DNA of 64,000 nucleotides, from positions 248,001 through 312,000 of the forward strand of contig LJSU01000009.1 in assembly GCA_001314705.1 (NCBI GenBank), read 5' to 3'. Shown piece after piece: positions 9,439 to 17,543 of the stretch. Source of the stretch: Rhodobacteraceae bacterium HLUCCO07 (GTDB lineage: Bacteria > Pseudomonadota > Alphaproteobacteria > Rhodobacterales > Rhodobacteraceae). Below the pieces are notes generated by a model. It saw only the letters and a program-made list of their open reading frames with translations, had not been told where the DNA came from and searched no databases. How positions within the stretch are numbered: the stretch's first letter is position 1; every line of letters begins with the position of its first letter. The position numbers were made by a program, and so were the translations under genes.

Positions 9439-11022
9439 TCAACGCCCCTTGAAGAGCCCGCCCAGGATGCCGCGCACGATCCGCCGTCCGGTAGTGCCGG
9501 TCAGTTCCTTCATCACCGTTCGGGTGAGTTGTTGGCTGATGCTGGCATCCGCGCGCGAAGATCGCGAGGATGATCGCGTGACCCGCGCACCGGAATAGCG
9601 CCGCGCCTGCCGGAATTCGCGCTCACGCTCCTCGGCCTCGCTCTCTTTGATCTCTGCCTCTTCGGCAGCGCGGGCCGCTGTGGCGGCGCGATCAGCCAGC
9701 ATTTCATGCGCCGAATGGCGATCCTTTGCCGTCTCGTACTTGCCTGCAAGCGGGGAGGCCGCGATCACCGCCGCCCGCTCGCCGGGTTCGATCGGCCCGA
9801 GTTGTGACGATGGCGGGCGGATCAGCGTGCGCTGCGCGATGCCGGGCACGCCCTTGTTCTCGAGCATGGAAGTCACTGCTTCGCCAACGCCGACCTCGCG
9901 GATCGCCTTCTCGATGTCGAGTGCCGGATTGTCGCGATAGGTCTGGGCGGCGAGGCGCAGGGCCTTGCGGTCACGCGCGGTAAAGGCGCGCAACGCATGC
10001 TGGACCCGGTTGCCAAGCTGGCCCAGCACCGTGTCGGGGACGTCCGCCGGGTTCTGGGTGACGAAATAGACGCCGACCCCCTTGGAGCGGATCAGGCGGG
10101 CGACCTGTTCGACCTTGTCGATCAGCACCTTGGGCGCGTCATCAAACAGCAGATGGGCCTCGTCGAAGAAAAAGACGAGCCTCGGCTTCTCGGGGTCGCC
10201 GATCTCGGGCAGTTCCTCGAACAACTCGGACAGAAGCCAGAGAAGAAAGGTGGCATAGAGCCGGGGGGCGCGCATCAATTCATCGGCGGCCAGGATGTTG
10301 ATCCTCCCGCGTCCGGCATCATCTGTGAGCATCATGTCGTCAAGATCGAGGGCAGGTTCGCCGAAGAAGCCCGCCCCACCCTGGTTCTCCAGCACCAGGA
10401 GCCGACGCTGGATCGCGCCGATCGACTGGGGTGCGATCATGCCATAGCGGGTCGAAAGGGTGGCGCGGTTTTCGCTCACCCAGACCAGGAGCGCCCGGAG
10501 GTCCTTGAAATCAAGGATCGGCAAACCTTCATCGTCGGCGAGCCGGAAGGCGATGTTGAGCACCCCCTCCTGTGCTTCGCTCAGGCCCAGCAGGCGTGAC
10601 AACACAAGGGGTCCCATCTCTGCAACTGTGGTGCGGATCGGGTGCCCCTGACGTCCGAAAAGATCCCAGAACGTGACGGGAAAGCCTTCGTAGACATAAT
10701 CTTCAAATCCGATCTTGCCCGCACGCTCGATGAAGGCATCGTGGTGCTTGAACCCCGCGCTGCCGGATTTCGCGAGACCGGCCAGATCGCCCTTCACGTC
10801 GGCCACGAATACCGGGACCCCCCGGGCCGAGAAACCTTCGGCCATGATCTGGAGCGTCACGGTCTTGCCGGTGCCGGTCGCACCGGCAATCAGACCGTGG
10901 CGATTGGCATGGCTCAGAAGAAGGCCCTGCTTCTGGGCATGATCCTGGCCGCCCCCGCCGATGAAAATTGCGTCGTCCAAGTTGCGTTGCTCTCTGTCGT
11001 CGTCAATGTGCCGCTTGACCAT
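9439..11022 (-). CDS. HerA-like DUF853 family ATPase (YjgR-like)
   Basis: P-loop ATPase of the HerA/FtsK superfamily, YjgR/DUF853 group; cellular role unknown. Walker [11 protein letters not shown] at about residue 48, the family block [26 protein letters not shown], Walker [13 protein letters not shown], then [37 protein letters not shown]. The C-terminal ~100 residues are charged and helical ([27 protein letters not shown]) and end in a basic [16 protein letters not shown] tail. 527 aa is usual. The ATG at 11022 has a weak ribosome site; a TTG at 10980 (start [11 protein letters not shown], where relatives begin) is a credible alternative. Confidence 0.9.
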   Translation of the reverse strand: MVKRHIDDDREQRNLDDAIFIGGGGQDHAQKQGLLLSHANRHGLIAGATGTGKTVTLQIMAEGFSARGVPVFVADVKGDLAGLAKSGSAGFKHHDAFIERAGKIGFEDYVYEGFPVTFWDLFGRQGHPIRTTVAEMGPLVLSRLLGLSEAQEGVLNIAFRLADDEGLPILDFKDLRALLVWVSENRATLSTRYGMIAPQSIGAIQRRLLVLENQGGAGFFGEPALDLDDMMLTDDAGRGRINILAADELMRAPRLYATFLLWLLSELFEELPEIGDPEKPRLVFFFDEAHLLFDDAPKVLIDKVEQVARLIRSKGVGVYFVTQNPADVPDTVLGQLGNRVQHALRAFTARDRKALRLAAQTYRDNPALDIEKAIREVGVGEAVTSMLENKGVPGIAQRTLIRPPSSQLGPIEPGERAAVIAASPLAGKYETAKDRHSAHEMLADRAATAARAAEEAEIKESEAEEREREFRQARRYSGARVTRSSSRSSRADASISQQLTRTVMKELTGTTGRRIVRGILGGLFKGR

Positions 11023-11039
11023 ACAAGCTTAACCACTTG

Positions 11040-11137
11040 GTGCCAGAATAATATCGACCCCGGGGCCGACGGTCCTCCCGGCCCCTCGGTCGGCTTCCTC
11101 CCTGTCAGACTGGCCGCGCCCTTGGGCGCGGCGCTTT
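11040..11137 (+). ncRNA. Candidate small RNA with CCUCC motifs and terminator
   Basis: Two mutually exclusive stems can form: GGGGCC (11062-11067) with GGCCCC (11080-11085), leaving CCTCCC in the loop, or GCCGAC (11065-11070) with GTCGGC (11089-11094). A second CCTCC follows at about 11097. An 8-bp stem (11113-11120 with 11125-11132) and TTTT end the unit. This pattern recalls the anti-Shine-Dalgarno RNAs of alphaproteobacteria (CcsR/cuckoo type). No promoter is evident. Confidence 0.3.
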
Positions 11138-11164
11138 TCAGGGGAAAATTTCCCGATTTTACCT

Positions 11165-11266
11165 GTTGACGCAACGGCTTGAACGACATAGCGTTCCAAC
11201 AATTACTAAGTCGGCCGGTCCGACGGGGAGCAAAAACGGGAAAGAGGCCGGCTGGCCTCTTTTTCA
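11165..11266 (+). ncRNA. Candidate short RNA ending at a terminator
   Basis: TTGACG at 11165 and a later TTGAAC could act as -35 elements. A 5-bp hairpin (GTCGG-CCGGT-CCGAC, near 11210-11224) is followed by the terminator at 11241. No ORF on the plus strand ends here, so the terminator is unexplained otherwise. Weak. Confidence 0.25.
11241..11265 (+). terminator. Rho-independent terminator
   Basis: AAAGAGGCC (11241-11249) pairs with GGCCTCTTT (11254-11262) around a GGCT loop, followed by further T residues. No gene lies immediately upstream on the plus strand; it may end an RNA or insulate the IalB gene. Confidence 0.7.
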
Positions 11267-11447
11267 TTTGGAGACCACATCTCGGCACGGATGATCCACG
11301 CGAGACATGTCATCCTGCGCTGCCGCTCACCACGCAAGAATTTGCCGCTCGGTACTTTGCAGGGCTTGGATTTGCGCTGACATGCCGGTCGCAACGTGCT
11401 AGAGCCTGCGTCAAGAAACACATCGCAAGACAAGACGGAAAACAGAT

Positions 11448-12089
11448 ATGCAAAAGCTTCTCTCCAGCCTCTCCCTTGCAGCATTCCTCGCATTGGCGCC
11501 TGCACTGCATGCGCAGGACACGACAACGGAACCGGCGAATGACGAGTCGGCGAATGACGAGTCGGCGGAAACCGAAGACTCCCCTCCACTGGCCGAAGGG
11601 CTTTCGATGGGTGAAGAGGATGGCCAGGGCCAGATCGAACCCTATGTGAAGGCCGAGCATGGAGACTGGTCGCTGCAATGCTTTCCCGTTGAAGACGACG
11701 ACGGCGAGGAGCCTTGCCAGTTGTATCAGCTTCTCAAGGATGAGATGGGGACCGATGTTGCCGAGGTGGCAATCTTCCGTCTGCCCGACGGAGGCCAGGC
11801 GGTGGCCGGTGCAACCGTGACCGTACCGCTTGAGACCCTGCTGACGGCCCAACTCACCGTCGCCATTGATGATGGCCAGAGCAAACGCTATCCGTTTTCC
11901 TTCTGCTCACCGGTGGGCTGTTATGCGCGGATCGGCTTTACCGAGGACGATGTCGCGGCCTTCAAAGGCGGTGCCAAGGCGACAGTGACACTGGTGCCCG
12001 CACCTGCCCCGGACCAGGAAGTCGTCCTGAAAATGTCGCTGTCGGGTTTCACCGCGGCCTATGACGAAGCCACCGTCATCGAGAACTGA
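11448..12089 (+). CDS. Invasion-associated locus B (IalB) family exported protein
   Basis: Periplasmic or outer-membrane-associated protein of the IalB family, named for Bartonella but widespread in non-pathogenic alphaproteobacteria; biochemical role unknown. Signal peptide MQKLLSSLSLAAFLALAPAL with cleavage near HAQ. Next comes an acidic linker (residues ~22-65) containing ANDES twice, then the domain from HGDWSLQC, with paired cysteines (LQCFP, EEPCQLYQ, FCSPVGCYARIGF). 213 aa. Single gene with its own terminator. Confidence 0.9.
   Translation: MQKLLSSLSLAAFLALAPALHAQDTTTEPANDESANDESAETEDSPPLAEGLSMGEEDGQGQIEPYVKAEHGDWSLQCFPVEDDDGEEPCQLYQLLKDEMGTDVAEVAIFRLPDGGQAVAGATVTVPLETLLTAQLTVAIDDGQSKRYPFSFCSPVGCYARIGFTEDDVAAFKGGAKATVTLVPAPAPDQEVVLKMSLSGFTAAYDEATVIEN
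11534..11563 (+). repeat. 15-bp tandem duplication inside the IalB gene
   Basis: GGCGAATGACGAGTC occurs twice head to tail and encodes the repeated ANDES in the linker. It is frame-neutral, so copy number could vary without disrupting the protein. Confidence 0.9.
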
Positions 12090-12110
12090 GTCCCTCTGGA
12101 TCGGTGCAGG

Positions 12111-12139
12111 AAGGCCGCCCATGACGAGGCGGCCTTTTT
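12111..12139 (+). terminator. Terminator after the IalB gene
   Basis: AAGGCCGCC (12111-12119) pairs with GGCGGCCTT (12128-12136), followed by TTT. It lies between convergent genes and could also serve the ketoacyl synthase gene on the minus strand. Confidence 0.85.
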
Positions 12140-12167
12140 CGTCCGGTGTTTCCGGCCTTGGTGTTCT

Positions 12168-13376
12168 TCAGACTTTTTTCAGCGCCAGGACGGCGTTGAG
12201 ACCGCCAAACGCAAAGGCATTCGAGAGCGCCGCGTCGACCCGCGCCTCGCGTGCCACGTTGGGCACGACATCGAGCGCACATTCCGGGTCCGGCTCCTCA
12301 TAACCGATGGTGGGCGCGATGACGCCGTCGCGCAGCGCCATGATACAGGCCAGAAGCTCGACCGCGCCGGTGCCGCCGATGAGGTGACCATGCATCGACT
12401 TGGTGGACGAGATCATCAGGTGATCGGCATGGGCGCCGAACACGTCCGCGACGGCGGCGCATTCGGTCTTGTCATTGGCGGCCGTGCCGGTGCCGTGGGC
12501 GTTGATATAGCACACGTCCGATGCGTTGAGCCCCGCATCCTGAAGCGCGCCGGCGATGGCCCGTGCGGCCCCCTGTTTCGATGGCATCACGATATCGGCC
12601 GCGTCCGAGGACATGGCAAAACCGGCCACCTCGGCCATGATTTCCGCGCCACGCTTCCTGGCATGTTCGTAGTCCTCGAACACGAACACGCCCGCGCCTT
12701 CGCCCTGCACCATGCCGTTGCGATTGGCCGAGAACGGACGGCAGGCGTCGCGTGACATCACGCGCAGCCCCTCCCACGCCTTGACCCCGCCAAAGCAAAG
12801 CATGGATTCCGAACCACCCGTCACCATCACCGGCGCCATGCCATGGCGCACCATCTGGAACGCCTGTGCCATGGCGTGGTTGGACGAGGCACAGGCCGAG
12901 GCCACGGTAAAGCTCGGCCCCTTCAGATTGAATTCCATGCTGACATGGCTGGCCGCCGCGTTGTTCATCAGCTTGGGCACGACAAAGGGATGCACCCGGT
13001 TCTTGCCCTCTTCGTAGACCGTGCGGTAATTGTCGTCGAGCGTGGTCATTCCGCCGCCGGAATTGCCCAGAACCACGCCGGATCGCGCCGCCAATTCTCC
13101 GTGAAACTCCAGCCCCGCCTGCGCAATCGCCTCGCGCGCTGCGACCAGCGTGAACTGCGTGAAGCGGTCATAAAGCGATATCTGCTGGCGGTTGAAGATG
13201 CCTTCGGCCTCGAAGCCCTTGACCTGTCCGCCGATCTTGATCGCAAGCCGGTCGACATCGCGAATCTCGATCGGGCCGATTCCGCATCGTCCCTCGCGCA
13301 TCGCCTCGAGCGTCTCGGTCACGTCATGGCCAAGGGCGTTGATCGTCCCGGCACCGGTGATGACGACGCGCCTCAT
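12168..13376 (-). CDS. Beta-ketoacyl-ACP synthase (FabF/KAS II type), lipid A-associated
   Basis: Condensing enzyme extending acyl-ACP with malonyl-ACP. The Cys-His-His triad is visible: ASACASSNHAMAQ, NAHGTGTAANDKTE and STKSMHGHLIGGTGAVE; GGLNAVLALKK is the C-terminal end. 402 aa, KAS II size. It lies 7 bp after the acyl carrier protein gene and in the same direction as lpxD, so it probably makes a special acyl chain on that dedicated carrier for the cell envelope rather than serving bulk fatty-acid synthesis. In rhizobia, AcpXL and FabF1/2XL make very-long-chain lipid A acyl groups; whether this is equivalent is inference. Confidence 0.88.
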   Translation of the reverse strand: MRRVVITGAGTINALGHDVTETLEAMREGRCGIGPIEIRDVDRLAIKIGGQVKGFEAEGIFNRQQISLYDRFTQFTLVAAREAIAQAGLEFHGELAARSGVVLGNSGGGMTTLDDNYRTVYEEGKNRVHPFVVPKLMNNAAASHVSMEFNLKGPSFTVASACASSNHAMAQAFQMVRHGMAPVMVTGGSESMLCFGGVKAWEGLRVMSRDACRPFSANRNGMVQGEGAGVFVFEDYEHARKRGAEIMAEVAGFAMSSDAADIVMPSKQGAARAIAGALQDAGLNASDVCYINAHGTGTAANDKTECAAVADVFGAHADHLMISSTKSMHGHLIGGTGAVELLACIMALRDGVIAPTIGYEEPDPECALDVVPNVAREARVDAALSNAFAFGGLNAVLALKKV

Positions 13377-13383
13377 GCCCTGA

Positions 13384-13644
13384 TCAGTTCTTCTTTTCGG
13401 CGATCAGTCGCTCGATCCCTGCCACGATCGACGCGACGGAAGAAATGTCGAAATCGCTCTCCTCCGGTGCATTGGCATTGAACGGCACGGAGATATCAAA
13501 CGCCTCCTCGATCGCGAAAATGGATTCCACGAGCCCGAGACTGTCTATGCCCAGATCCTCAAGCGTGCTGTCCATCGTCACATCAGACGGGTCAAGCACC
13601 GCCTGTTCGGCAATGATCGCGACCACCTTGTCCTTCACGCTCAT
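13384..13644 (-). CDS. Acyl carrier protein (dedicated, lpxD-linked)
   Basis: Small acidic carrier, 86 aa, with the phosphopantetheine attachment motif LGIDSLGLVESIFAIEEAF (Ser near residue 36). The start at MSVKDKVV is supported by AGAGG on the minus strand; the frame is open upstream but that part is low-complexity and unlikely. It differs from housekeeping AcpP in its C-terminal half (NAPEESDFDISSVASIVAGI). Its position between lpxD and a ketoacyl synthase suggests it supplies acyl chains for lipid A. Confidence 0.92.
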   Translation of the reverse strand: MSVKDKVVAIIAEQAVLDPSDVTMDSTLEDLGIDSLGLVESIFAIEEAFDISVPFNANAPEESDFDISSVASIVAGIERLIAEKKN

Positions 13645-13747
13645 CACGCACGACCTCTTTGTCATTCCTGGCGCCCATGTAATGCCTTTGAACCCGAACC
13701 GGAACAAGGGATTTGCGACATTTGAATGACGCGGCCCCGCCCGGGGA

Positions 13748-14839
13748 TCACTCGCCCGCGTCCAGGGCATCGATCCGCGCCTTCATCGCGGCGAAATCCT
13801 CCATCATCCGGGGCAGCCGGCGCATGGCCTTGTAGATCTCGACATGCTGGTCCATCCGAACCGCAGGATACCCCAGCACGACACGTCCCGCGGGCACCTT
13901 GCTCAGGATCACGGACGCCCCGCCGGCGACCACACGGTCGCCCACGGTGGTGTTGTCGGTCACACCGACCTTTCCGCCCAGAACGACATGGTTGCCCACA
14001 ACGCTCGATCCGGCGACACCGACCATGCCGGCAAAAAGACAATCATGGCCGATCACCACATTGTGCCCGATATGGCCGAGATTGTCGATCTTGGTGCCGT
14101 TGCCGATCCGCGTGGCCCGGATCGTGCCCGCATCGACGCAGGTGTTGCAGCCCAGTTCGACATCGTCGCCGATCTCGACCGCGCCGAGGCTGTGAATCCG
14201 CACCCAGGATTGCCCCACGGCATCGACATCCGCGCCCAGGCTGTCGCGCGCCTGCTCGACCGCGTTGACCTCGGGGGTGACAAAGGAAAACCCGTCCATG
14301 CCAATGGTAGCCCCAGGATGGGCGATCAGGCGCGCGCCGATCCGAACACGCGGCCCGATCTTGACACCCACATGCAAGAGCGCATCCGCGCCTATCTCGC
14401 TGTCCGGACCCACATAGACCTGAGGTCCGAGCGTCGATCCCGCGCCGATCCGGACGCCGGCACCGATCACGCAATAGGGACCGATCGCCACATCGGCACC
14501 AATCTCGGCACCCTCACCGATGATCGCGCTGGGATGGATGCCCGGAGCGTAGCCCGGCCCCTTGTCCAGAGCGGCGGTCAGGCCAGCCATGGCAAAGCGC
14601 GGGCGGGCGGGAATGATCGCGGCCTCAAGCCCGAGCGCCTGCCAATCGGCCCCTTGCCACAGCATTGCGGCGCGCGCGCGCCCTGCCGACAGGCCATCGG
14701 CATATTTTCGACGCGTCGCCAAAGCCAGATCCGTCGGCCCGGCATCGGCCGGTTCCGCCACGCCGGAGATCTCGATCGAGAGATCGCCGAACGCCTCGGC
14801 CCCGATCGCTTCGGCGATCTCGCTGACGGATTGTCCCAT
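13748..14839 (-). CDS. lpxD: UDP-3-O-acylglucosamine N-acyltransferase LpxD
   Basis: Adds the N-linked 3-hydroxyacyl chain from acyl-ACP to UDP-3-O-acylglucosamine, the third step of lipid A synthesis. It has an N-terminal uridine-binding domain (residues ~1-95, including GVAEPADAGPTDLALA), then a left-handed beta-helix of hexapeptide repeats (~100-320) with the catalytic-His region GHIGHNVVIGHDC and the family block HPGATIGMDGFSFV, and a C-terminal helical tail (YKAMRRLPRMMEDFAAMKARID). 363 aa, full length. It is about 100 bp upstream of the acyl carrier gene, probably co-transcribed. The usual fabZ/lpxA neighbours are absent. Confidence 0.9.
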   Translation of the reverse strand: MGQSVSEIAEAIGAEAFGDLSIEISGVAEPADAGPTDLALATRRKYADGLSAGRARAAMLWQGADWQALGLEAAIIPARPRFAMAGLTAALDKGPGYAPGIHPSAIIGEGAEIGADVAIGPYCVIGAGVRIGAGSTLGPQVYVGPDSEIGADALLHVGVKIGPRVRIGARLIAHPGATIGMDGFSFVTPEVNAVEQARDSLGADVDAVGQSWVRIHSLGAVEIGDDVELGCNTCVDAGTIRATRIGNGTKIDNLGHIGHNVVIGHDCLFAGMVGVAGSSVVGNHVVLGGKVGVTDNTTVGDRVVAGGASVILSKVPAGRVVLGYPAVRMDQHVEIYKAMRRLPRMMEDFAAMKARIDALDAGE

Positions 14840-14871
14840 GTACCTGTTCCCCCGTTTGTGCGGGGCCAGAT

Positions 14872-16488
14872 CTACCCCTGAACCGGCTGCAGTGTCACCC
14901 CCGCCCGGGACAGCGCATCCCAGATCGCTGCATCACGCCCATAGATGTCGCGACGATACTGGGTGTTGCCCTTGGCCCTGGTAAAGGCGGTGCGATAAAT
15001 CAGGTGAACGGGAACCGGCGTTTCCAGATTGACGCGTGTCTGCCGGCCCGAATTCAGGATCCTCTGGAAAAAGGGCTCCGGGTCGGCCTCTTGCCGCGAC
15101 AGCAGCTCATAGGCGAAATCGTAGGGATCGTTGAGCCGAACGCACCCGCTCGAATAGGCGCGTGTCTCGCGCGAGAAAAGATGCTTTTCCGGGGTGTCGT
15201 GCAGATAGATCGCATAAGGGTTGGGAAACATGAACTTGACGGTGCCAAGGGCATTGTTGCGGCTTGGCGGCTGGCGCAGGTTGAAGGGGAAATTGCCGGC
15301 GGAATAACGGGCAAAGTTCACCTGCCCCCGTGGAACAACCCGACCGCGCGAATCCACCACCTGGAGATGCCCCAGCGCATTGGGATTGTTCTGGAGTTGC
15401 GGCAGGTAATCACGCCGCAGAATTCCGCGCGGTACGGTCCAGTCGGGATTGATCTCGAGATAGGTCATATCTTGCGAGAATTCCGGGGTCTGCTTGTCGC
15501 TTCTGGTCGAGCCGATCACCGAACGGGTCTCGAAAGTCACGCTGCCATTGTCGACGATCCTGGCCGTGAAATCGGTGATGTTGACCAATATGTAGCGGTT
15601 GCGCGGGTCGATGTTGACCCAGCGTTCCCGCTCCATGGCGACATGGATGGATTTCAGACGCTCATCGACCCCACGATTGATTTCGGCCATGGTTCCGGGA
15701 CCGGCCACGCCATCGGGGGTCAGCCCGTGGTCGGCCTGGAACTGCTGCACGGCCCGCTGAACCCGGGCGTCATAGCTTTGCGACATCGACCGGCGCAGGT
15801 AGCCCATCGCTTTCAACCGGTCACGCAGCGCCACCACCTGTTCACCCGCGTCGCCCGGCTCGAGTGATCGGGCGGCCACGGTCCTGCCCCACCCGCCGCG
15901 GGCGGCAACACGCTCGAGTCTCAGCTTTTCCTTCATCAGACGGGCGTATTCGTGACTCTCCGGCGGCAGGGTGCGAAAGAAGTCGGCAGGATCGGATTGC
16001 GCGAAATCGGCGAGATATTCAGCCCCCTTTCGCACCGGCACATTGCGCTTGATGCCATTGTCGATGCGTGCAGGCACGAGCATTCCGGTTTCCATGTCGC
16101 GCGCGAGTCGCAGCAAGCGCCTCGACATCTCCACCTCGGCAAGCCCGCGATCGCGCGGGCTGCGCACCTGCGCAAGCTGCTCTCTCAAGCTCCCGGGGTC
16201 ATAGCGTTCGCTTGGCAAACCATGGATCGGAGCCGTGTCGATGGCCGCGAAGAGTTCCTTGCGCCGCTCGGCATCCTGTGCGGATGCGCTGGTCCAGATC
16301 GGGCGATAGTCATTATTCCGGTAAAATTCCGCCAATTCATCGTCACGCGCCGCGGCTTCGGCCACGGCCTGCTTGAAAGCCGTCACCTCGGACCGGGCCG
16401 CGCTGGCCACAACCAGGCACGCGAAAAGGATTGCGAGCCCAGCTGCAATGTGGACCCCGACCCGCGATTGCCGCCAAAGCGTTGTCAT
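14872..16488 (-). CDS. L,D-transpeptidase with peptidoglycan-binding domain (YcbB/LdtD-like)
   Basis: Periplasmic cell-wall enzyme making 3-3 cross-links between peptidoglycan stems. A signal-anchor (VGVHIAAGLAILFACLVV) follows the start MTTLWRQSR at 16488; the frame extends upstream, but GGGGAC before this ATG and the signal favour it. A PG_binding_1 domain (VVALRDRLKAMGYL to GPGTMAEI) precedes the YkuD domain with HDTPEKHLFS and the catalytic Cys in AYSSGCVRLNDP. 538 aa, somewhat shorter than E. coli LdtD (615). It is divergent from a MepK-like gene, its neighbour in E. coli also (ycbB-ycbK). Confidence 0.92.
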   Translation of the reverse strand: MTTLWRQSRVGVHIAAGLAILFACLVVASAARSEVTAFKQAVAEAAARDDELAEFYRNNDYRPIWTSASAQDAERRKELFAAIDTAPIHGLPSERYDPGSLREQLAQVRSPRDRGLAEVEMSRRLLRLARDMETGMLVPARIDNGIKRNVPVRKGAEYLADFAQSDPADFFRTLPPESHEYARLMKEKLRLERVAARGGWGRTVAARSLEPGDAGEQVVALRDRLKAMGYLRRSMSQSYDARVQRAVQQFQADHGLTPDGVAGPGTMAEINRGVDERLKSIHVAMERERWVNIDPRNRYILVNITDFTARIVDNGSVTFETRSVIGSTRSDKQTPEFSQDMTYLEINPDWTVPRGILRRDYLPQLQNNPNALGHLQVVDSRGRVVPRGQVNFARYSAGNFPFNLRQPPSRNNALGTVKFMFPNPYAIYLHDTPEKHLFSRETRAYSSGCVRLNDPYDFAYELLSRQEADPEPFFQRILNSGRQTRVNLETPVPVHLIYRTAFTRAKGNTQYRRDIYGRDAAIWDALSRAGVTLQPVQG

Positions 16489-16819
16489 CAATGTCCCCGA
16501 ATCCGTTGTTATCACGCGAAATAATCCTGTCTTGCCCGGCCAATGGCATTCTGTCCATTCACAAACACGCCAGAACGCACGGGTGACGCCAGCTGATGCA
16601 ATCCCACAACTCACGCCCTCGCGCCAACGGCATCTTGGTCACAGCGCGGGAGATTTCAGCAAAATTCTGCCGACTCCCCTTGAATTGATACATTCCCATG
16701 CACAAGAGGGTTGGCCGTCGATTCGATCTATGCAATAAAAACCCCAATTCGGGGATGAATGGCGGGATACGCGTAACATCGCGTGAACAAACAGGTAGGC
16801 GACGGGACGGCGCTTTTAC
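16489..16819. other. 331-bp divergent intergenic region
   Basis: Presumed to hold promoters for the L,D-transpeptidase (minus) and DUF882 gene (plus). No ORF looks real. CCCC-AATTC-GGGG at 16742-16754 reads on the minus strand as a short stem followed by TTTTTATT, a weak terminator or attenuator in the transpeptidase direction. Confidence 0.4.
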
Positions 16820-17389
16820 ATGACTGATCAAAGCTCTATGGGCATTTCGAGACGTGGACTGCTCGGGATGTTCGCCGCAACAGCGATTGCGGCAGCACCA
16901 ACTTATCCAAAGGCAGCAGGGTTCCTTCGCGGTGGCGGAGACATTAGGCGGATCAAGATGTACTCGCCGCGAACCGGCGAGAAGATCGACATGATCTACT
17001 GGATCGAGGGCGATTACATCAGGGACGCGGTGGACGAAGTGAACCGCTTCATGCGCGATTGGCGCACCAATGATGTGAAGGCCATCGACCTGCGCACCAT
17101 CGACATAATGGCAGCATCGCACAACCTTCTCGACGTGACCGAACCCTACATGCTCTTGTCCGGCTATCGCAGCCCAAAAACCAACGCCATGCTGCGCTCG
17201 CGCTCGGGCGGCGTGGCCAAGAACTCGCTCCATCTCAAGGGCCAGGCAGCGGACCTGCGCCTGTCCTCGCGCTCGGTCAGCCAGATGGCGCGCGCCGCCG
17301 CGTCCTGCCGGGCCGGTGGTGTCGGACAATACTCGGGCTCGAATTTCGTGCACATGGATTGTGGTCCGATCCGCAGCTGGGGTCGGTAA
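16820..17389 (+). CDS. DUF882 family murein endopeptidase-like protein (YcbK/MepK-like), Tat-type signal
   Basis: Exported zinc peptidase-like protein (M15 fold) expected to cut peptidoglycan cross-links. The N-terminus has a twin-arginine signal (GISRRGLLGMFAATAIAAA), so it is probably exported folded. Metal-site motifs: GYRSPKTNAMLR, SLHLKGQAADLRL (HxxGxAxD) and the last His in NFVHMDCGPIRSWG. 189 aa, near the E. coli MepK length. Pairing with an L,D-transpeptidase makes sense because MepK cleaves 3-3 cross-links. Confidence 0.9.
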   Translation: MTDQSSMGISRRGLLGMFAATAIAAAPTYPKAAGFLRGGGDIRRIKMYSPRTGEKIDMIYWIEGDYIRDAVDEVNRFMRDWRTNDVKAIDLRTIDIMAASHNLLDVTEPYMLLSGYRSPKTNAMLRSRSGGVAKNSLHLKGQAADLRLSSRSVSQMARAAASCRAGGVGQYSGSNFVHMDCGPIRSWGR

Positions 17390-17415
17390 CGCCCGACCAG
17401 ATGGTTTTTCCACCA

Positions 17416-17446
17416 AACGCCCGTGCCAATCGCGCGGGCGTTTTCC
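17416..17446 (+). terminator. Terminator after DUF882 gene
   Basis: AACGCCCG (17416-17423) pairs with CGGGCGTT (17435-17442), followed by TTCC. Loop 11 nt, short T-run. Confidence 0.7.
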
Positions 17447-17543
17447 TGTCCGGCATCCGGCCAGGGTTGTTGCCCGGCTGGCAATGCGGCCACGACAAGA
17501 TCAGGCACTTGCCCGCCCTGCCCTTGCAGAAAGGACGCATCCG

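Larger units (their letters stand above)
11023..11447. other. 425-bp intergenic region with hairpins and two terminator-like structures
   Basis: No convincing protein gene. On the plus strand there are alternative stems at 11062-11094, a GC stem at 11113-11132 followed by GCGCTTTTC, and a clear terminator at 11241-11265. Two short RNAs are possible; each is described separately. Confidence 0.6.

Noticed and set aside
7970-9442. 490-codon minus-strand frame over livM
   Set aside because: His/Gln/Arg-rich shadow translation; livM on the plus strand has permease signatures.
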